DNA of 64,000 bases from Ferrithrix thermotolerans DSM 19514 (GCA_945906305.1 CAMDQT010000018.1:1-64000), one strand, 5' to 3'; numbered from the stretch's first letter, positions 16,472 through 25,863 are shown. The notes: generated by a model not told the origin, from the letters alone. Made by a program: numbers and translations.

Positions 16472-17656
16472 TCACAGCGTTGCCTCGCTCCCGAAGATGG
16501 AGGAACTGACGGGGGTGACCATCGGGCCTGAACAGACCATGGCCACCTGCGCGTCGGGTACCTGACAGGTGGAATCGCCCCAAATCTGGCGGACGGCCTC
16601 GATGTTGAGGCCCAGGCCGTGCATATAACACTCGGCCAGATTCCCGCCGCTGGTGTTGAGCGGTAGCTTGCCGCCCGAGGCGGAAAGGTTCTCAATGGTG
16701 CAGAACTCATTGGCTTCTTCCGCGGTGCAGAAGCCGTGCTCGACGATGCTCATCAAGACGCCGCCGGTGAAATTCTCATAGCTCTGCAACACGTCGACAT
16801 CGCCCGGACCGAGTTGCGCCATGTCGTAGAGCCGCGGGGCGACCGTGGTGAAGCCCGAAGAGGCGTACTCCGGCGTGTTGTGCACCGGTGCGCCGGCACG
16901 GTGCTGGGATCCGGACACGGCGGCGAGGACGTAGCAAGGGTCATGGTCGAAGTCCTTGGCTCTTTCGGCGGAGACCAAGACCATGGCGGCGGCGCCATCG
17001 TTCTCCTGGCAGCAGTCGAAGAGGTGGAACGGTTCCACAATCCAACGCGACGCGTCGTAGGTGGCCTCATCGAGCGGCCGACCGTGCATCACGGCGCGTG
17101 GGTTGTGCTGGGCGTGGGCGTAGGAAGCCAACGAGATGGCCCGCAGGGCTTCTTGGGCTACGCCGTGATCGTGCATGAAACGGTTCACCTTCATGGCAAA
17201 CATGTGCGCCGCGGACATCAGCCCGTAGGGCAGGGTGTGCGCCGCCGTGCCCGAGACGATTCGGCTGCGTGGTCCCTGGCCGAAACGGCCGAATTGGCCC
17301 TGGGCCAGAGCTCGGAAGACGACGACACATTCGGCCTGACCGGTGGCAATGGCCGCGGCCGCGTTGGCCAGGGCGCCTGACCCGCCGCCGCCGCCGCCGC
17401 CCCATTGCATGGCGGCGAAGCTGAGTTGCTTGCAGCCGAGCGCGGCGGACAACCGGGAGGCATCCGATCGGTCGTTGCTGTAGGAGGAGAAGCCGTCGAC
17501 GTCGGTGGGGTTGATCCCGGCGCTGGCGCAAGCGCCCAAGACGGCTTCAATAGCCAGCTTGAACTCTTGGTCCGGCGAGCGGCCCCACTTGTAGTACTCG
17601 GTCTCGGCGACGCCAACCACGGCGGCCTTGCCCCGAAGCGTGCGATGCGTGCTCAT
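16472..17656 (-). CDS. thiolase-fold protein of the SCP2/Ltp2 type, lacking the nucleophilic Cys
   Basis: 394 aa, SCP2-thiolase-like. Where thiolases carry the nucleophilic Cys, this protein has a run of seven glycines (residues 86-92, WGGGG...SG), so it cannot form an acyl-Cys intermediate. Ltp2-type steroid side-chain aldolases lack this Cys and work with a DUF35 partner, as is encoded directly downstream here. A retro-aldol lyase acting on a beta-hydroxyacyl-CoA is therefore more likely than thiolysis; this is inference. AGGGGGA precedes the ATG at 17656. Confidence 0.85.
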   Translation of the reverse strand: MSTHRTLRGKAAVVGVAETEYYKWGRSPDQEFKLAIEAVLGACASAGINPTDVDGFSSYSNDRSDASRLSAALGCKQLSFAAMQWGGGGGGGSGALANAAAAIATGQAECVVVFRALAQGQFGRFGQGPRSRIVSGTAAHTLPYGLMSAAHMFAMKVNRFMHDHGVAQEALRAISLASYAHAQHNPRAVMHGRPLDEATYDASRWIVEPFHLFDCCQENDGAAAMVLVSAERAKDFDHDPCYVLAAVSGSQHRAGAPVHNTPEYASSGFTTVAPRLYDMAQLGPGDVDVLQSYENFTGGVLMSIVEHGFCTAEEANEFCTIENLSASGGKLPLNTSGGNLAECYMHGLGLNIEAVRQIWGDSTCQVPDAQVAMVCSGPMVTPVSSSIFGSEATL

Positions 17657-17751
17657 GCGTTCCCCCTGATCTCGCCAACCGGCAGACGTGCCTGCGGAAG
17701 TTAGCCCGGCGCAGTGTAGGGAATACGGGCGGCGCGGGTAGGCGATACGAT

Positions 17752-17791
17752 CCGCGGTGAACGAGCCGCGGTCTGTGCCGCGGCACCGCGG
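17752..17791. repeat. four CCGCGG hexamers in the SDR leader
   Basis: CCGCGG at 17752, 17766, 17778 and 17786, upstream of the SDR start at 17828. Two of them form a stem GCCGCGG-6-CCGCGGC (17765-17784). This may be a leader hairpin or a cluster of binding half-sites; in high-GC DNA, chance is possible. Confidence 0.35.
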
Positions 17792-17827
17792 CCAAATCAC
17801 TCGCACCAACACCTCAAGGGGATTGCC

Positions 17828-18646
17828 ATGTCCAAGCGTGTACTGCTGACCGGTGCCTCCACCGGCATCGGCTTCGCCACCCTGCAGATGCTTGTCGCCG
17901 ATGGTCATGAAGTGACCTCGCTCGATGTCAAACCGGCGCCCGTGGGTGCGGCGGTGCACTACCACTGCGATCTGTCCGACCCTGAATCCATCGATGCGGT
18001 CGTGGCGCAGTTGCACGGTCGCTACGACGCGGTGTTGAACGTGGCCGGTGTCGCCGGGTCGATGGGGGCCGAATTGGTGTTGCGGGTCAACGTGTACGGG
18101 TTGCGCCACCTGACCGAGGCGTTGCTGGCGGGCGGCAAGATCACCGCGCCGGGTGGTTCAATCGTGAATATCGCCTCGCTGGCCGGAGTGGCCTGGGAGC
18201 GGCACCTCGATCGCATCAACGCCCTCGAAGATGCGGCGGACTTCGCCGCCGGCATCGAGGTGGCCAAGGCCTATGACCGCGGCGGCCCCGCGGCCTACGT
18301 CCTGTCCAAGGAATGGGTTGTGGCCTACACCAAGCGGCTGGCCGGTCGAGTGGTGACCCAGGGCATCCGGGTGAACAGCGTCAGCCCTGGCCCGGTGATC
18401 ACGCCACTGTTCCCGTACTTCGAGAACGACGCCGGCAAGGAACAGATGGCTTGGATGAACGAGCAAGTGGGCCGGCCCGCCCAGCCCGAGGACGAGGCCG
18501 AGGTGGTCTGCTGGCTTGCCGTGGGGGCCAGCGGCTGGGTGAACGGTGTCGACTTACCAGTGGACGGCGGCCTGCAGGCAGGCATGGCCGTCGGTTGGGC
18601 CGACATGAAGGCCTCGCCGGCGTTGAGGGCCCGTCGCAGCTCCTAA
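17828..18646 (+). CDS. SDR-family oxidoreductase, coniferyl-alcohol-dehydrogenase-like
   Basis: 272 aa short-chain dehydrogenase with TGASTGIG at residues 8-15, NVAGVAG, a Ser in NIASLAG, and YVLSK as the Tyr-Lys pair. The insert between the Ser and Tyr strands (WERHLDRINAL...), and the VDLPVDGG end, resemble bacterial coniferyl-alcohol and 3-alpha-hydroxysteroid dehydrogenases of the same subgroup. The substrate is uncertain. AAGGGG lies about seven bases before the ATG. It leads a co-directional run of four genes. Confidence 0.86.
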   Translation: MSKRVLLTGASTGIGFATLQMLVADGHEVTSLDVKPAPVGAAVHYHCDLSDPESIDAVVAQLHGRYDAVLNVAGVAGSMGAELVLRVNVYGLRHLTEALLAGGKITAPGGSIVNIASLAGVAWERHLDRINALEDAADFAAGIEVAKAYDRGGPAAYVLSKEWVVAYTKRLAGRVVTQGIRVNSVSPGPVITPLFPYFENDAGKEQMAWMNEQVGRPAQPEDEAEVVCWLAVGASGWVNGVDLPVDGGLQAGMAVGWADMKASPALRARRSS

Positions 18647-18711
18647 GCGGTATCCTGCGCCCCGACGCCGGGTCATCGGGCTCGGCGCGGGGTAGCTCTG
18701 CAGGGGGAACC

Positions 18712-19611
18712 ATGAAGTTCGGGTACCTGACGTTGAACTCCGCCGATGGCATTCGGCCCGATCGCCTGGCCCGCGAGCTTGAGGACCGCGGCTTCGACTC
18801 GATGTGGGTGCCGGAGCACAGCCACATCCCGACCAGCCGCGGTTCGGCCTATCCCGGTGGCGGTGACCTGCCCGACGGGTACTGGCACATGATGGACCCC
18901 TTTGTGTCCTTGCAGGCTGCCGCCGGCGCGACCTCGACGCTCATGCTGGCCACCGGCGTGTGCCTGCTACTCGAGCACGACCTCTTGGACTTGGCCTGTA
19001 CCGTGGCCACCCTCGACGTGCTCTGCGGCGGCCGCGTGCTGCTCGGCGTCGGCGTGGGCTGGAACGAGGAGGAGTTGGCCAACTGCCGCCCGGACGTTCC
19101 GTTTAAGCAGCGCTACTCGGCCATGCGCGAACGCGTCGCGGCGTTGCGGGCGTGCTGGACAGGGGACACGGCGTCCTTCGAGGGTCGTTACGAGCGCTTC
19201 TCCGACTCATGGGTGTACCCCAAGCCGGTGCAGCGGCCCGTGCCCATCGCACTCGGTAACGCCGGACGGGTCGGCATTAAACATGCCGCAGAGTACGCGG
19301 ACCATTGGTGTCCGCTCGACGCGCAGCTGCTCAACTACGACGGTCGGCCCGACGTGCGTGGTGCCGTTGAGCTGTTCCGCCGTGTCGCGGCGGAAGCCGG
19401 CCGCAAGGCCGAGGACATTCCCATCTCGATGTTCGCTTTCGGAAAGCCCAACCGCAAGCGCATCGACACCTACCTCGAACTCGGCGTCGAACGCATCGTC
19501 ATCCCGCCCGCCCGGATGCATCGTCACGACGAATCGGTCACCCTGGCCTGGCTCGACGACTGGGCGCCGGTCATGGCTGAACTCGGGGCCACTGGCGGCG
19601 GTGTCGCCTGA
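18712..19611 (+). CDS. F420-dependent LLM-class oxidoreductase
   Basis: 299 aa TIM-barrel oxidoreductase with MKFGYLTLN start, WVPEHSH loop, and GGRVLLGVGVGWNEEE near residues 106-120. The layout is that of F420-dependent TIGR03619 proteins. The AGGGGGA site ends five bases before the ATG at 18712; the longer open frame upstream overlaps the SDR gene and was rejected. The stop shares one base with the next ATG (TGATG), so it is translated in step with the following dehydrogenase. Confidence 0.87.
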   Translation: MKFGYLTLNSADGIRPDRLARELEDRGFDSMWVPEHSHIPTSRGSAYPGGGDLPDGYWHMMDPFVSLQAAAGATSTLMLATGVCLLLEHDLLDLACTVATLDVLCGGRVLLGVGVGWNEEELANCRPDVPFKQRYSAMRERVAALRACWTGDTASFEGRYERFSDSWVYPKPVQRPVPIALGNAGRVGIKHAAEYADHWCPLDAQLLNYDGRPDVRGAVELFRRVAAEAGRKAEDIPISMFAFGKPNRKRIDTYLELGVERIVIPPARMHRHDESVTLAWLDDWAPVMAELGATGGGVA

Positions 19612-20522
19612 TGGCTGATCGCATCGGTTGGGTAGGCCTCGGTGGTATGGGCCGGCCGATGGCTGCCAATGTGGCCCGGGCCGGATTCGAGCTGACGGTG
19701 TGCGACCTGCGGGCGGAGCCGGTGGCCGAATTGGTCGGCCTCGGCGCGGCCTCGGCCGAGAACGCGGTTGCGGTGGCAGCCGCGGCGGATGTGCTGTTCG
19801 TGTCGCTACCCAACAGTTCGATGAGCAAGCAGGTGGCGGCCGAGGTGTTCGCCTCGTCGGTTCGACCGTCGCTCTACGTCGAGCTGAGCACCCTGTCGCC
19901 CACGCTCATGCGGGGCCTCGCGGGACAGGCGGCTGAGGTCGGGGTCGGGTTCTGTGATGCGCCGGTGTCGGGCAATGTTCGCGCCCGGCGCGACGGCACG
20001 CTGTCAGTCATGGTGGGCGGCGAGCCCGAGGCATTTGAGCGGATCAGCCCGCTCTTGCACGCCTTCGGGGCCAACGTCGTGCACCTTGGGCCCGTCGGCG
20101 CCGGCAGCGTGGCCAAGATTGCCAACAACCTCATCGCGTTGACCTCTCTGGTCACGGCGATGGAAGGTCTCTTGCTCGGGGCGCGGGCGGGGCTCGATTT
20201 CGCGCTGCTGTGCGAGGTGGTGATGACTGCGAGCGGTGCGGGCCCCCAGGTGCTCGGGGTGGCACATCAGCAACGCAGCCGTCGCTACCGCGAGTCGACC
20301 TCGCCTCAGGCCGCGCTGCGTCTGGCGGTCAAGGACCTCGAACTTGGCGTGGAGTTGGCGGCGGAGGTCGGCCTGCCCGTGCGTACGGCGCAGGCCGCGT
20401 TGCAGACCTGGCGAGAGGCGGAGGCCGCAGGCCTGGCCGAGGCCGAGATCTTTGCGCTGTTGGACTACCTCGAGGCCGTCGTGATCGATGTGCCCTCTGC
20501 TACCGAAAGGGCCAATTCATGA
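19611..20522 (+). CDS. NAD(P)-dependent beta-hydroxyacid dehydrogenase (3-hydroxyisobutyrate dehydrogenase family)
   Basis: 303 aa. Rossmann motif GLGGMG at residues 8-13, substrate-binding DAPVSGN near 122, and the catalytic Lys in GSVAKIANN near 168. The all-alpha C-terminal domain is complete. Family members oxidise 3-hydroxyisobutyrate, tartronate semialdehyde or related beta-hydroxy acids. Overlaps with both neighbours (TGATG upstream, ATGA downstream) tie it to the LLM enzyme and the bicupin protein. Confidence 0.9.
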   Translation: MADRIGWVGLGGMGRPMAANVARAGFELTVCDLRAEPVAELVGLGAASAENAVAVAAAADVLFVSLPNSSMSKQVAAEVFASSVRPSLYVELSTLSPTLMRGLAGQAAEVGVGFCDAPVSGNVRARRDGTLSVMVGGEPEAFERISPLLHAFGANVVHLGPVGAGSVAKIANNLIALTSLVTAMEGLLLGARAGLDFALLCEVVMTASGAGPQVLGVAHQQRSRRYRESTSPQAALRLAVKDLELGVELAAEVGLPVRTAQAALQTWREAEAAGLAEAEIFALLDYLEAVVIDVPSATERANS

Positions 20523-21193
20523 CCACATCCGCTTCGCAGATCATCGACGTCGAGGCCCTTGGCTGGTTCACCGTGACGGCCGGTGTCCAAGCGCGGCCGC
20601 TGTGGGTGGCCGCCGACAACAGCCGCCGGGTGCTGTTCATCCGCTTCAGCCCCGGGGCGGCACTGGACCGTCACGTACATGACGGCGACGAAGTTCAGTA
20701 CGTGCTTGAAGGTTCCGTGGGTGACGACTACGGCACGATCGAGGCCGGAAACGTGGGCTACCGCCCATCGGGCTGCACCCATACCGTGCACAGCAGCACC
20801 GGGGCGACCACGGTGGCGTTCATCACCGGGGGAGTCAAGCCGGTGGCCGACGGCGAAGTTGGTGGGCCGGCGTCGGTGGTGATCGATGTCGGCGCCGTGC
20901 CAGAACAGGAACTGCGGCCGGGCATCTTTGCCCGCGAGGTGTGGTCGGACCCCGACCGCGACCGTCGGGCCCTGGTGGTGCGCTATGAGCCCGGCGCCAC
21001 CATTGCGCGCCATCGCCATGTCGGCGACGAGTTCGTCTATGTGCTCCGCGGCTCGCTCGGCGACGAGTCGGGGGTGATCACCACCGGCAATGCCGGATTC
21101 CGCCACGACGGCTGCGAGCACACGGTGAGCACCACCACGGGCGCCACGGTGTTCGCGGTGGTGCGCGGCGGGGTCGAGCGGGCTGAGGTCTGA
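20519..21193 (+). CDS. double-cupin (ChrR-like) protein
   Basis: 224 aa made of two cupin units. Each carries a metal-binding pattern: HVHDGDE near residue 57 and HRHVGDE near 163, followed by GxxxYRPSGCTH and GFRHDGCEH. Such bicupins are metal-dependent dioxygenases, decarboxylases or sensor domains; there is no zinc-binding anti-sigma region, so a regulatory ChrR role is unlikely. The ATG overlaps the stop of the dehydrogenase (ATGA). The context suggests it acts on the product of the LLM/dehydrogenase pair. Confidence 0.8.
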   Translation: MTTSASQIIDVEALGWFTVTAGVQARPLWVAADNSRRVLFIRFSPGAALDRHVHDGDEVQYVLEGSVGDDYGTIEAGNVGYRPSGCTHTVHSSTGATTVAFITGGVKPVADGEVGGPASVVIDVGAVPEQELRPGIFAREVWSDPDRDRRALVVRYEPGATIARHRHVGDEFVYVLRGSLGDESGVITTGNAGFRHDGCEHTVSTTTGATVFAVVRGGVERAEV

Positions 21194-21206
21194 TCAGCCG
21201 CCGCGC

Positions 21207-22235
21207 TCAGGAGCTACCGATGGACAGCAGGTTGACCAACGGTCGGTATAGCTCTTCGAGGTAGGCGATCTCTTCGCCGTCGAGGGTCAGCTCGCACGCC
21301 GCGACCAACTGGTCGAGTTGCTCGACGCGCGACACCCCGACCACGGGGGAGACGACTTCTGGCTTGGACAACAGCCAGGCCAGGGCGATCTGGGCCGGGG
21401 TGGCGCCGCGCTTGGCCGCGAGCTCGATGACCCGGTCGGCGATGGCGAAATCGGCGTCGCCTCGGTACAAGCCCTCGGTGCGGGCCCGATCCTGGCCTTG
21501 GGATCGGCTGGTCGAGCCCTTGTCGAACCCGCCGTGGTAGGAACCGGCGAGAATTCCTCGGGCCAATGGTGACCACGGCATGATCCCCACTCCCGTGGAT
21601 GCGCAGTATGGGGTCATCTCGCGCTCCTCCTCCCGATAGATCAGGTTCCAATGGTTCTGCATCGACACGAACGGGGTCCAGCCGTTCAACTTGGCCGTCA
21701 ACTGTAGTTCGGCGAACTGCCAGGCGAACATCGAGGAGGCACCGAGGTAGAGCACCTTGCCTGCTTTGACGGCGTCGTGAAGAGCCTCCAGCGTCTCCTC
21801 GATGGGGGCCCGAACCGCACCGGGGATGCCGTGGGGGTGGCGGTGGATCACCAGTTGATCGATGTAGTCGTGTCCGAGCCGTGCCAGGCAGGCGTCGATA
21901 CCCTCGCGGATGTGTTTGCGGGACAGACCGCCCTGGTTGGCCGCGGGCCCCATCGGCATGGAGATCTTGGTGGCGAGTACGTAGTGATCCCGGGGGGCGA
22001 GCTCACCGAGGAGGGTACCGACGACCTCCTCGCAGGCACCGCTGCCGTAGATGTCGGCACAGTCGAAGGTGGTGACACCGCGCTCGAAGGCGGCGCGGAA
22101 AATCGGACGAGCATCATCGATGCCGATCGTCCAGTCGCCTTGGTGGCCACGGCCAGGTTGGCCGAAGTTCATGGTGCCCAGCGTCAATCGGGACACTCGG
22201 AGGCCGCTGCGGCCGACTTGCACGCTCTTGAGCAT
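21207..22235 (-). CDS. aldo/keto reductase
   Basis: 342 aa (beta/alpha)8 NADPH-dependent reductase. The catalytic tetrad is visible: Asp in DCADIYG, Tyr in IYGSG, Lys in LATKIS, His in LVIHRHP. The C-terminal cofactor region (VVGVSRVEQLDQ) is intact. The closest general type is the YakC/Tas-like group with broad aldehyde or ketone specificity. GGAGG lies seven bases before the ATG at 22235. It follows the biotin carboxylase by only 25 bases on the same strand, so the two are probably co-transcribed. Confidence 0.9.
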   Translation of the reverse strand: MLKSVQVGRSGLRVSRLTLGTMNFGQPGRGHQGDWTIGIDDARPIFRAAFERGVTTFDCADIYGSGACEEVVGTLLGELAPRDHYVLATKISMPMGPAANQGGLSRKHIREGIDACLARLGHDYIDQLVIHRHPHGIPGAVRAPIEETLEALHDAVKAGKVLYLGASSMFAWQFAELQLTAKLNGWTPFVSMQNHWNLIYREEEREMTPYCASTGVGIMPWSPLARGILAGSYHGGFDKGSTSRSQGQDRARTEGLYRGDADFAIADRVIELAAKRGATPAQIALAWLLSKPEVVSPVVGVSRVEQLDQLVAACELTLDGEEIAYLEELYRPLVNLLSIGSS

Positions 22236-22260
22236 TGGATCCTCCGGTGCGGGGCGGGAG

Positions 22261-25200
22261 TTAAGGACGGAACTGGAGTGGCCGGGGGACCAGGCTCGCC
22301 GGCCGGGAAACCTGGCGGTAGGCCAACTGCACCCATTCACAGATGAAGGACCGGGTGTCGCGGGGGTCGATCATCTCCTCCATCTGGAATTTCGACAACG
22401 GCCCAATGGGCCCCCGAGCGCTCTCGATGCGGGCGTTGAGCTCGGCCCGCAGCGCCGCGGGGTCTGCGGCCTCGGCCAACTGGCGCTTGTAGGCCGCTTC
22501 AATACCGCCTTCGGGCGGGATGCCGCCGACATCGGCGGCGGGCCATACCACCCGGACTGACGGCGTGGACTGTGGCGTGGCCCAGTTGTTTCCCGCCACG
22601 CCGAAGCTGCGCCGCATGAGCACCGTGAAGATGGGAACCTCGATCTGGGCAAAGGCCACCATCCACTCCGCTCCCTTGCGGATGGTGCCGTTGATCTCGT
22701 GTTCGAGCCCGACGGCGAAACCCGGGTTGTCGCACAGGTTCAAGACCGGGAGGTGGAATAGGTCGCACAGGTCCAGCAGGCGTCGTACCTTGTCGCAGCC
22801 GTCCGCGGTGAGCGCGCCGCCGTTGACGTGGCGGCTGTCCGAGGCGATGACGCCGAGCGGGTGGCCGTTGAAGCGGACCAGACCGGTGACCTGATCGGTG
22901 CCCCACAACGCCCCGATCTCGAAGAAGGAGTCCCGGTCTGCCATCAGCTCGATGGTGCGGCGGATGTCGAAGGTGGTCGTCCGCTTTCGGGGCACGATGG
23001 CGAAGAGTTCCTCCTCGCGTCGATCGGGCGGATCTTGCGGATTGGATGGGGCCACCGGGGGGGCCTCGTACACGCTGGAGGGCAGGTAAGACAAGAAGCG
23101 ACGGGCCATTGCCACCGCTTCCTGCTCCGTTTCGGCCAGGTTGTCGACCGATCCGTTGCGGCAGTGGATGTGCCAACCGCCGAGGTCTTCTTTGGTGATT
23201 TCGTAGCCCATGGCATGGGACACCACCGGCGGGCCGGCCACGAAGAGCTGCGCGATGTCGCGGACCATGACGGAGAAATGCCCGAGGACTGCCTTGGCGG
23301 CGCCGATGCCGACCACGCTGCCGAGCAGCATGTTGACCACCGGGACCGTCGCCAGCTGTTTGGTGTAAGCGGTTGAGCCGAGGTGGCCAGGTAGGAACGA
23401 CCCACCTCCGCCGGCCACCCGGGGACGGCCGGCGGTGATTGCTCCGGATGACTCCTTCGCCGCGCTCTCGCCCTCTTTGCGTTGTTCGGGCACCATTGCC
23501 GCCACGCTGCCTCCGCCGGAGGAGCCATCGAGCAGGCGAATCGAAGGAACGCCAAGTTCCAGCGAGAGGCGGTCGAGATGGAAGCTCTTGGCCCCGATGG
23601 CCCCATCGGCATGGCCTCCACGCGAGGTGAAGTCGTCGGCGCAGACAATGACCGGTCGTTGGTCGATACGACCGGAGCCACCCACGTGGTTGGCCGGGGT
23701 GAACGCCGCGATGGCCCCCTCCTCGTCATAGGAGGCAAAGCCCGCGATGCTGCCCACCTCACGAAAGGACCCGTCGTCGAGCAGCAGGCCAATGCGCTCC
23801 CGGCAGGTCAGCTTGCCCCGAGACCGTTGACGCACCACGCCAGGGTCATCCGAGCCTGGCTGGAGCCGTATGTGGGCAAGTTGCTGCAAGGTTTGGATCT
23901 CGTCCAGCACCGGGGCCCAGGTGTCAGCGCGGGGCGTGGGGGCCGCGGCCGCAGCAGGCTCCGGGCCCGCATCGCCGGGGGAGATCACGATGGCGATCTG
24001 GCCGGGGGCGACGGTGTCGCCAATCTCGAGCGGTTGCACGGAAATGACCGTGCCGTCGCAGGGGGCGACGATAAGGGTCTCCATTTTCATGGCGCTGAGC
24101 ACCAGCAGGGTGTCGCCCCTGCGCACGGGATGGCCCGCCTGTACCCGCACTTCGAGCACCGACGCCGACAATGGCACCGTCACCGCGTGATGGCCAGGCG
24201 CCACGTCGAGGGTGGCGTGCTCGGTGGCCGCAGCCGGACCGGTAGGTATGGCATTAGCCGTACCGCGTCCGATGGCACCGGCCCCCTCGTCGAGCAAGAC
24301 TCCCGCGGCGTCGGGCGCGGCCGCGGTACTGCCGGCGAGGCGCGCAGGGTTCTCCGCCAACAGTGTTGTCCGGGCGTCACCGGCGCGCACCGAGGGGTCG
24401 GCCAGGATGGCCTGGAGTTGGCCGATGTTCGTCGGCAGGCCCCCGAGGTGGAACGCCGCGAGCGCCCGAGCGGTCCGGTCCAGGGCCGCCTCAAGTGTGC
24501 CGTGGTGGGCGGAGGTGCCGATCACCTTGGCGAGCAGCGGGTCGAACTGCGGCGGAGGGCTGTAGCCGAGATAGCCGCACGCATCGACGCGAACCCCAGG
24601 GCCGGATGGCTCTTTGTAGGCGGTGAGGGTACCCGGCGCGGTGGCGACCAGGCGGGCCTGTACGGCAAAGCCCCGCGGTGGCCCGACCGCCTCCTGGTTG
24701 GCCAGTCCGAGTGAGGCCAGGGTGGCGCCCGCGGCGATACGGAATTGGGCCTCGACGAGGTCGATGCCCGTCACCTGCTCGGTGATGGTGTGCTCAACCT
24801 GAATGCGGGGATTGCATTCGATGAAGAAATACTCCCCGGTCTCGGGCAGGACCAGGAACTCGACTGTGCCCGCGTTGACGTAGTTGGCCGCACGCACCAA
24901 GGTGAGGGCGTCGGCGAGGATTGCGTCCCGCAGGGCCGGATCGAGACCCGTCGACGGAGCAGTCTCCACCACCTTCTGGTGGCGCAACTGTACCGAGCAG
25001 TCCCGCTCGTGCAGATGCACCGCGGCGCCGTGAGCGTCGGCGAGGACTTGCACTTCGATGTGACGGGGCCGGTGTAGCAACCGCTCGATGAAAACGGCGC
25101 CATCTCCGAACGCCGCCTGCGCCTCGCTGCTGCAGCGCCCAAAGGCCTCCGCCATCTCGCTGGCGTGATGAACCGCTCGCATACCGCGTCCGCCACCACC

Positions 25201-25707
25201 GGCGGCCGCCTTGAGCATCACCGGGAAACCAGTCCGCTCGGCCACGAGGGTGGCCTCGGTGGCGGTGGAGACAACGACTTCGCTACCCGGTAACACGGCG
25301 ATGCCGAGGGACCGGGCCAGGGATTTGGCGCGGACCTTGTCGCCGAACAGGGCGAGCGCGGCCGGCGATGGGCCGACGAAGGTGATGGCTTCGTCGGCGC
25401 AGGTCTGGGCAAAGGCGGCGTTTTCGGCCAGGAACCCGTAGCCGGGATGCACACAGTCGCAGCCGGTCTCCTGGGCGATGGCGAGCAGGGCGGCGCCATC
25501 GAGATAGGCGCCGACCGCGTCCGCGGCGGAACGTGCCGGGGTGGGCTCGATGCGACGGGAGCGGGTCGCAACCCGACTATGCAGCGATCGTTCGTCCACC
25601 GCTGCGTACACGGCGACGGACTGCATACCGAGCGCTGCCGCGGCGGCGGCGATGCGGATGGCGATCTCGCCCCGATTGGCGATCAACACCCGGGTGTGCA
25701 ACACCAT
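22261..25707 (-). CDS. single-chain biotin-dependent acyl-CoA carboxylase (BC-BCCP-CT)
   Basis: 1148 aa fusing all parts of an acyl-CoA carboxylase. Biotin carboxylase is about 1-450 (start VLIANRGEIAIR, ATP-grasp loop AAAGGGGRGM, ECNPRIQVEH). A biotinyl domain follows, with Lys541 in AMKME. The carboxyltransferase runs from about 620 to the end (TCRERI, SRGGHADG, GGGS-rich acyl-CoA site). This order matches the long-chain acyl-CoA carboxylase (LCC) type known from mycobacteria, rather than the usual two-subunit actinobacterial enzymes. It would carboxylate acetyl-, propionyl- or longer acyl-CoA. The frame is open upstream of 25707, but VLHTRVLIANRGE marks the true N-terminus. Confidence 0.92.
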   Translation of the reverse strand: MVLHTRVLIANRGEIAIRIAAAAAALGMQSVAVYAAVDERSLHSRVATRSRRIEPTPARSAADAVGAYLDGAALLAIAQETGCDCVHPGYGFLAENAAFAQTCADEAITFVGPSPAALALFGDKVRAKSLARSLGIAVLPGSEVVVSTATEATLVAERTGFPVMLKAAAGGGGRGMRAVHHASEMAEAFGRCSSEAQAAFGDGAVFIERLLHRPRHIEVQVLADAHGAAVHLHERDCSVQLRHQKVVETAPSTGLDPALRDAILADALTLVRAANYVNAGTVEFLVLPETGEYFFIECNPRIQVEHTITEQVTGIDLVEAQFRIAAGATLASLGLANQEAVGPPRGFAVQARLVATAPGTLTAYKEPSGPGVRVDACGYLGYSPPPQFDPLLAKVIGTSAHHGTLEAALDRTARALAAFHLGGLPTNIGQLQAILADPSVRAGDARTTLLAENPARLAGSTAAAPDAAGVLLDEGAGAIGRGTANAIPTGPAAATEHATLDVAPGHHAVTVPLSASVLEVRVQAGHPVRRGDTLLVLSAMKMETLIVAPCDGTVISVQPLEIGDTVAPGQIAIVISPGDAGPEPAAAAAPTPRADTWAPVLDEIQTLQQLAHIRLQPGSDDPGVVRQRSRGKLTCRERIGLLLDDGSFREVGSIAGFASYDEEGAIAAFTPANHVGGSGRIDQRPVIVCADDFTSRGGHADGAIGAKSFHLDRLSLELGVPSIRLLDGSSGGGSVAAMVPEQRKEGESAAKESSGAITAGRPRVAGGGGSFLPGHLGSTAYTKQLATVPVVNMLLGSVVGIGAAKAVLGHFSVMVRDIAQLFVAGPPVVSHAMGYEITKEDLGGWHIHCRNGSVDNLAETEQEAVAMARRFLSYLPSSVYEAPPVAPSNPQDPPDRREEELFAIVPRKRTTTFDIRRTIELMADRDSFFEIGALWGTDQVTGLVRFNGHPLGVIASDSRHVNGGALTADGCDKVRRLLDLCDLFHLPVLNLCDNPGFAVGLEHEINGTIRKGAEWMVAFAQIEVPIFTVLMRRSFGVAGNNWATPQSTPSVRVVWPAADVGGIPPEGGIEAAYKRQLAEAADPAALRAELNARIESARGPIGPLSKFQMEEMIDPRDTRSFICEWVQLAYRQVSRPASLVPRPLQFRP

Positions 25708-25845
25708 TCCTACCCCCTGCGCCTGGACCACGGTGAGGCCCGAGACAATCGAGACTGCTGCTTCGTGGCCGACGTTGTCCAACCGACACCATCCGCACTC
25801 GCCTCCGGCGAGGCGTCGCACCCGAAGTTTGGTGGGCCGAGAAGC

Positions 25846-25851
25846 TAGGGT
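25846..25851 (+). promoter_or_regulatory. candidate -10 element of the amidohydrolase gene
   Basis: TAGGGT; the predicted transcription start near 25858 places the palindrome at 25864-25879 just inside the transcript. Confidence 0.4.
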
Positions 25852-25863
25852 TTGGCCATTCTT

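Noticed and set aside
17757..17850. Possible upstream frame from GTG 17757 after TACGAT, before the SDR
   Set aside because: The -10 to start spacing is five bases rather than six or seven, the frame is long and its end is well inside the SDR; the SDR has a good ribosome site of its own.
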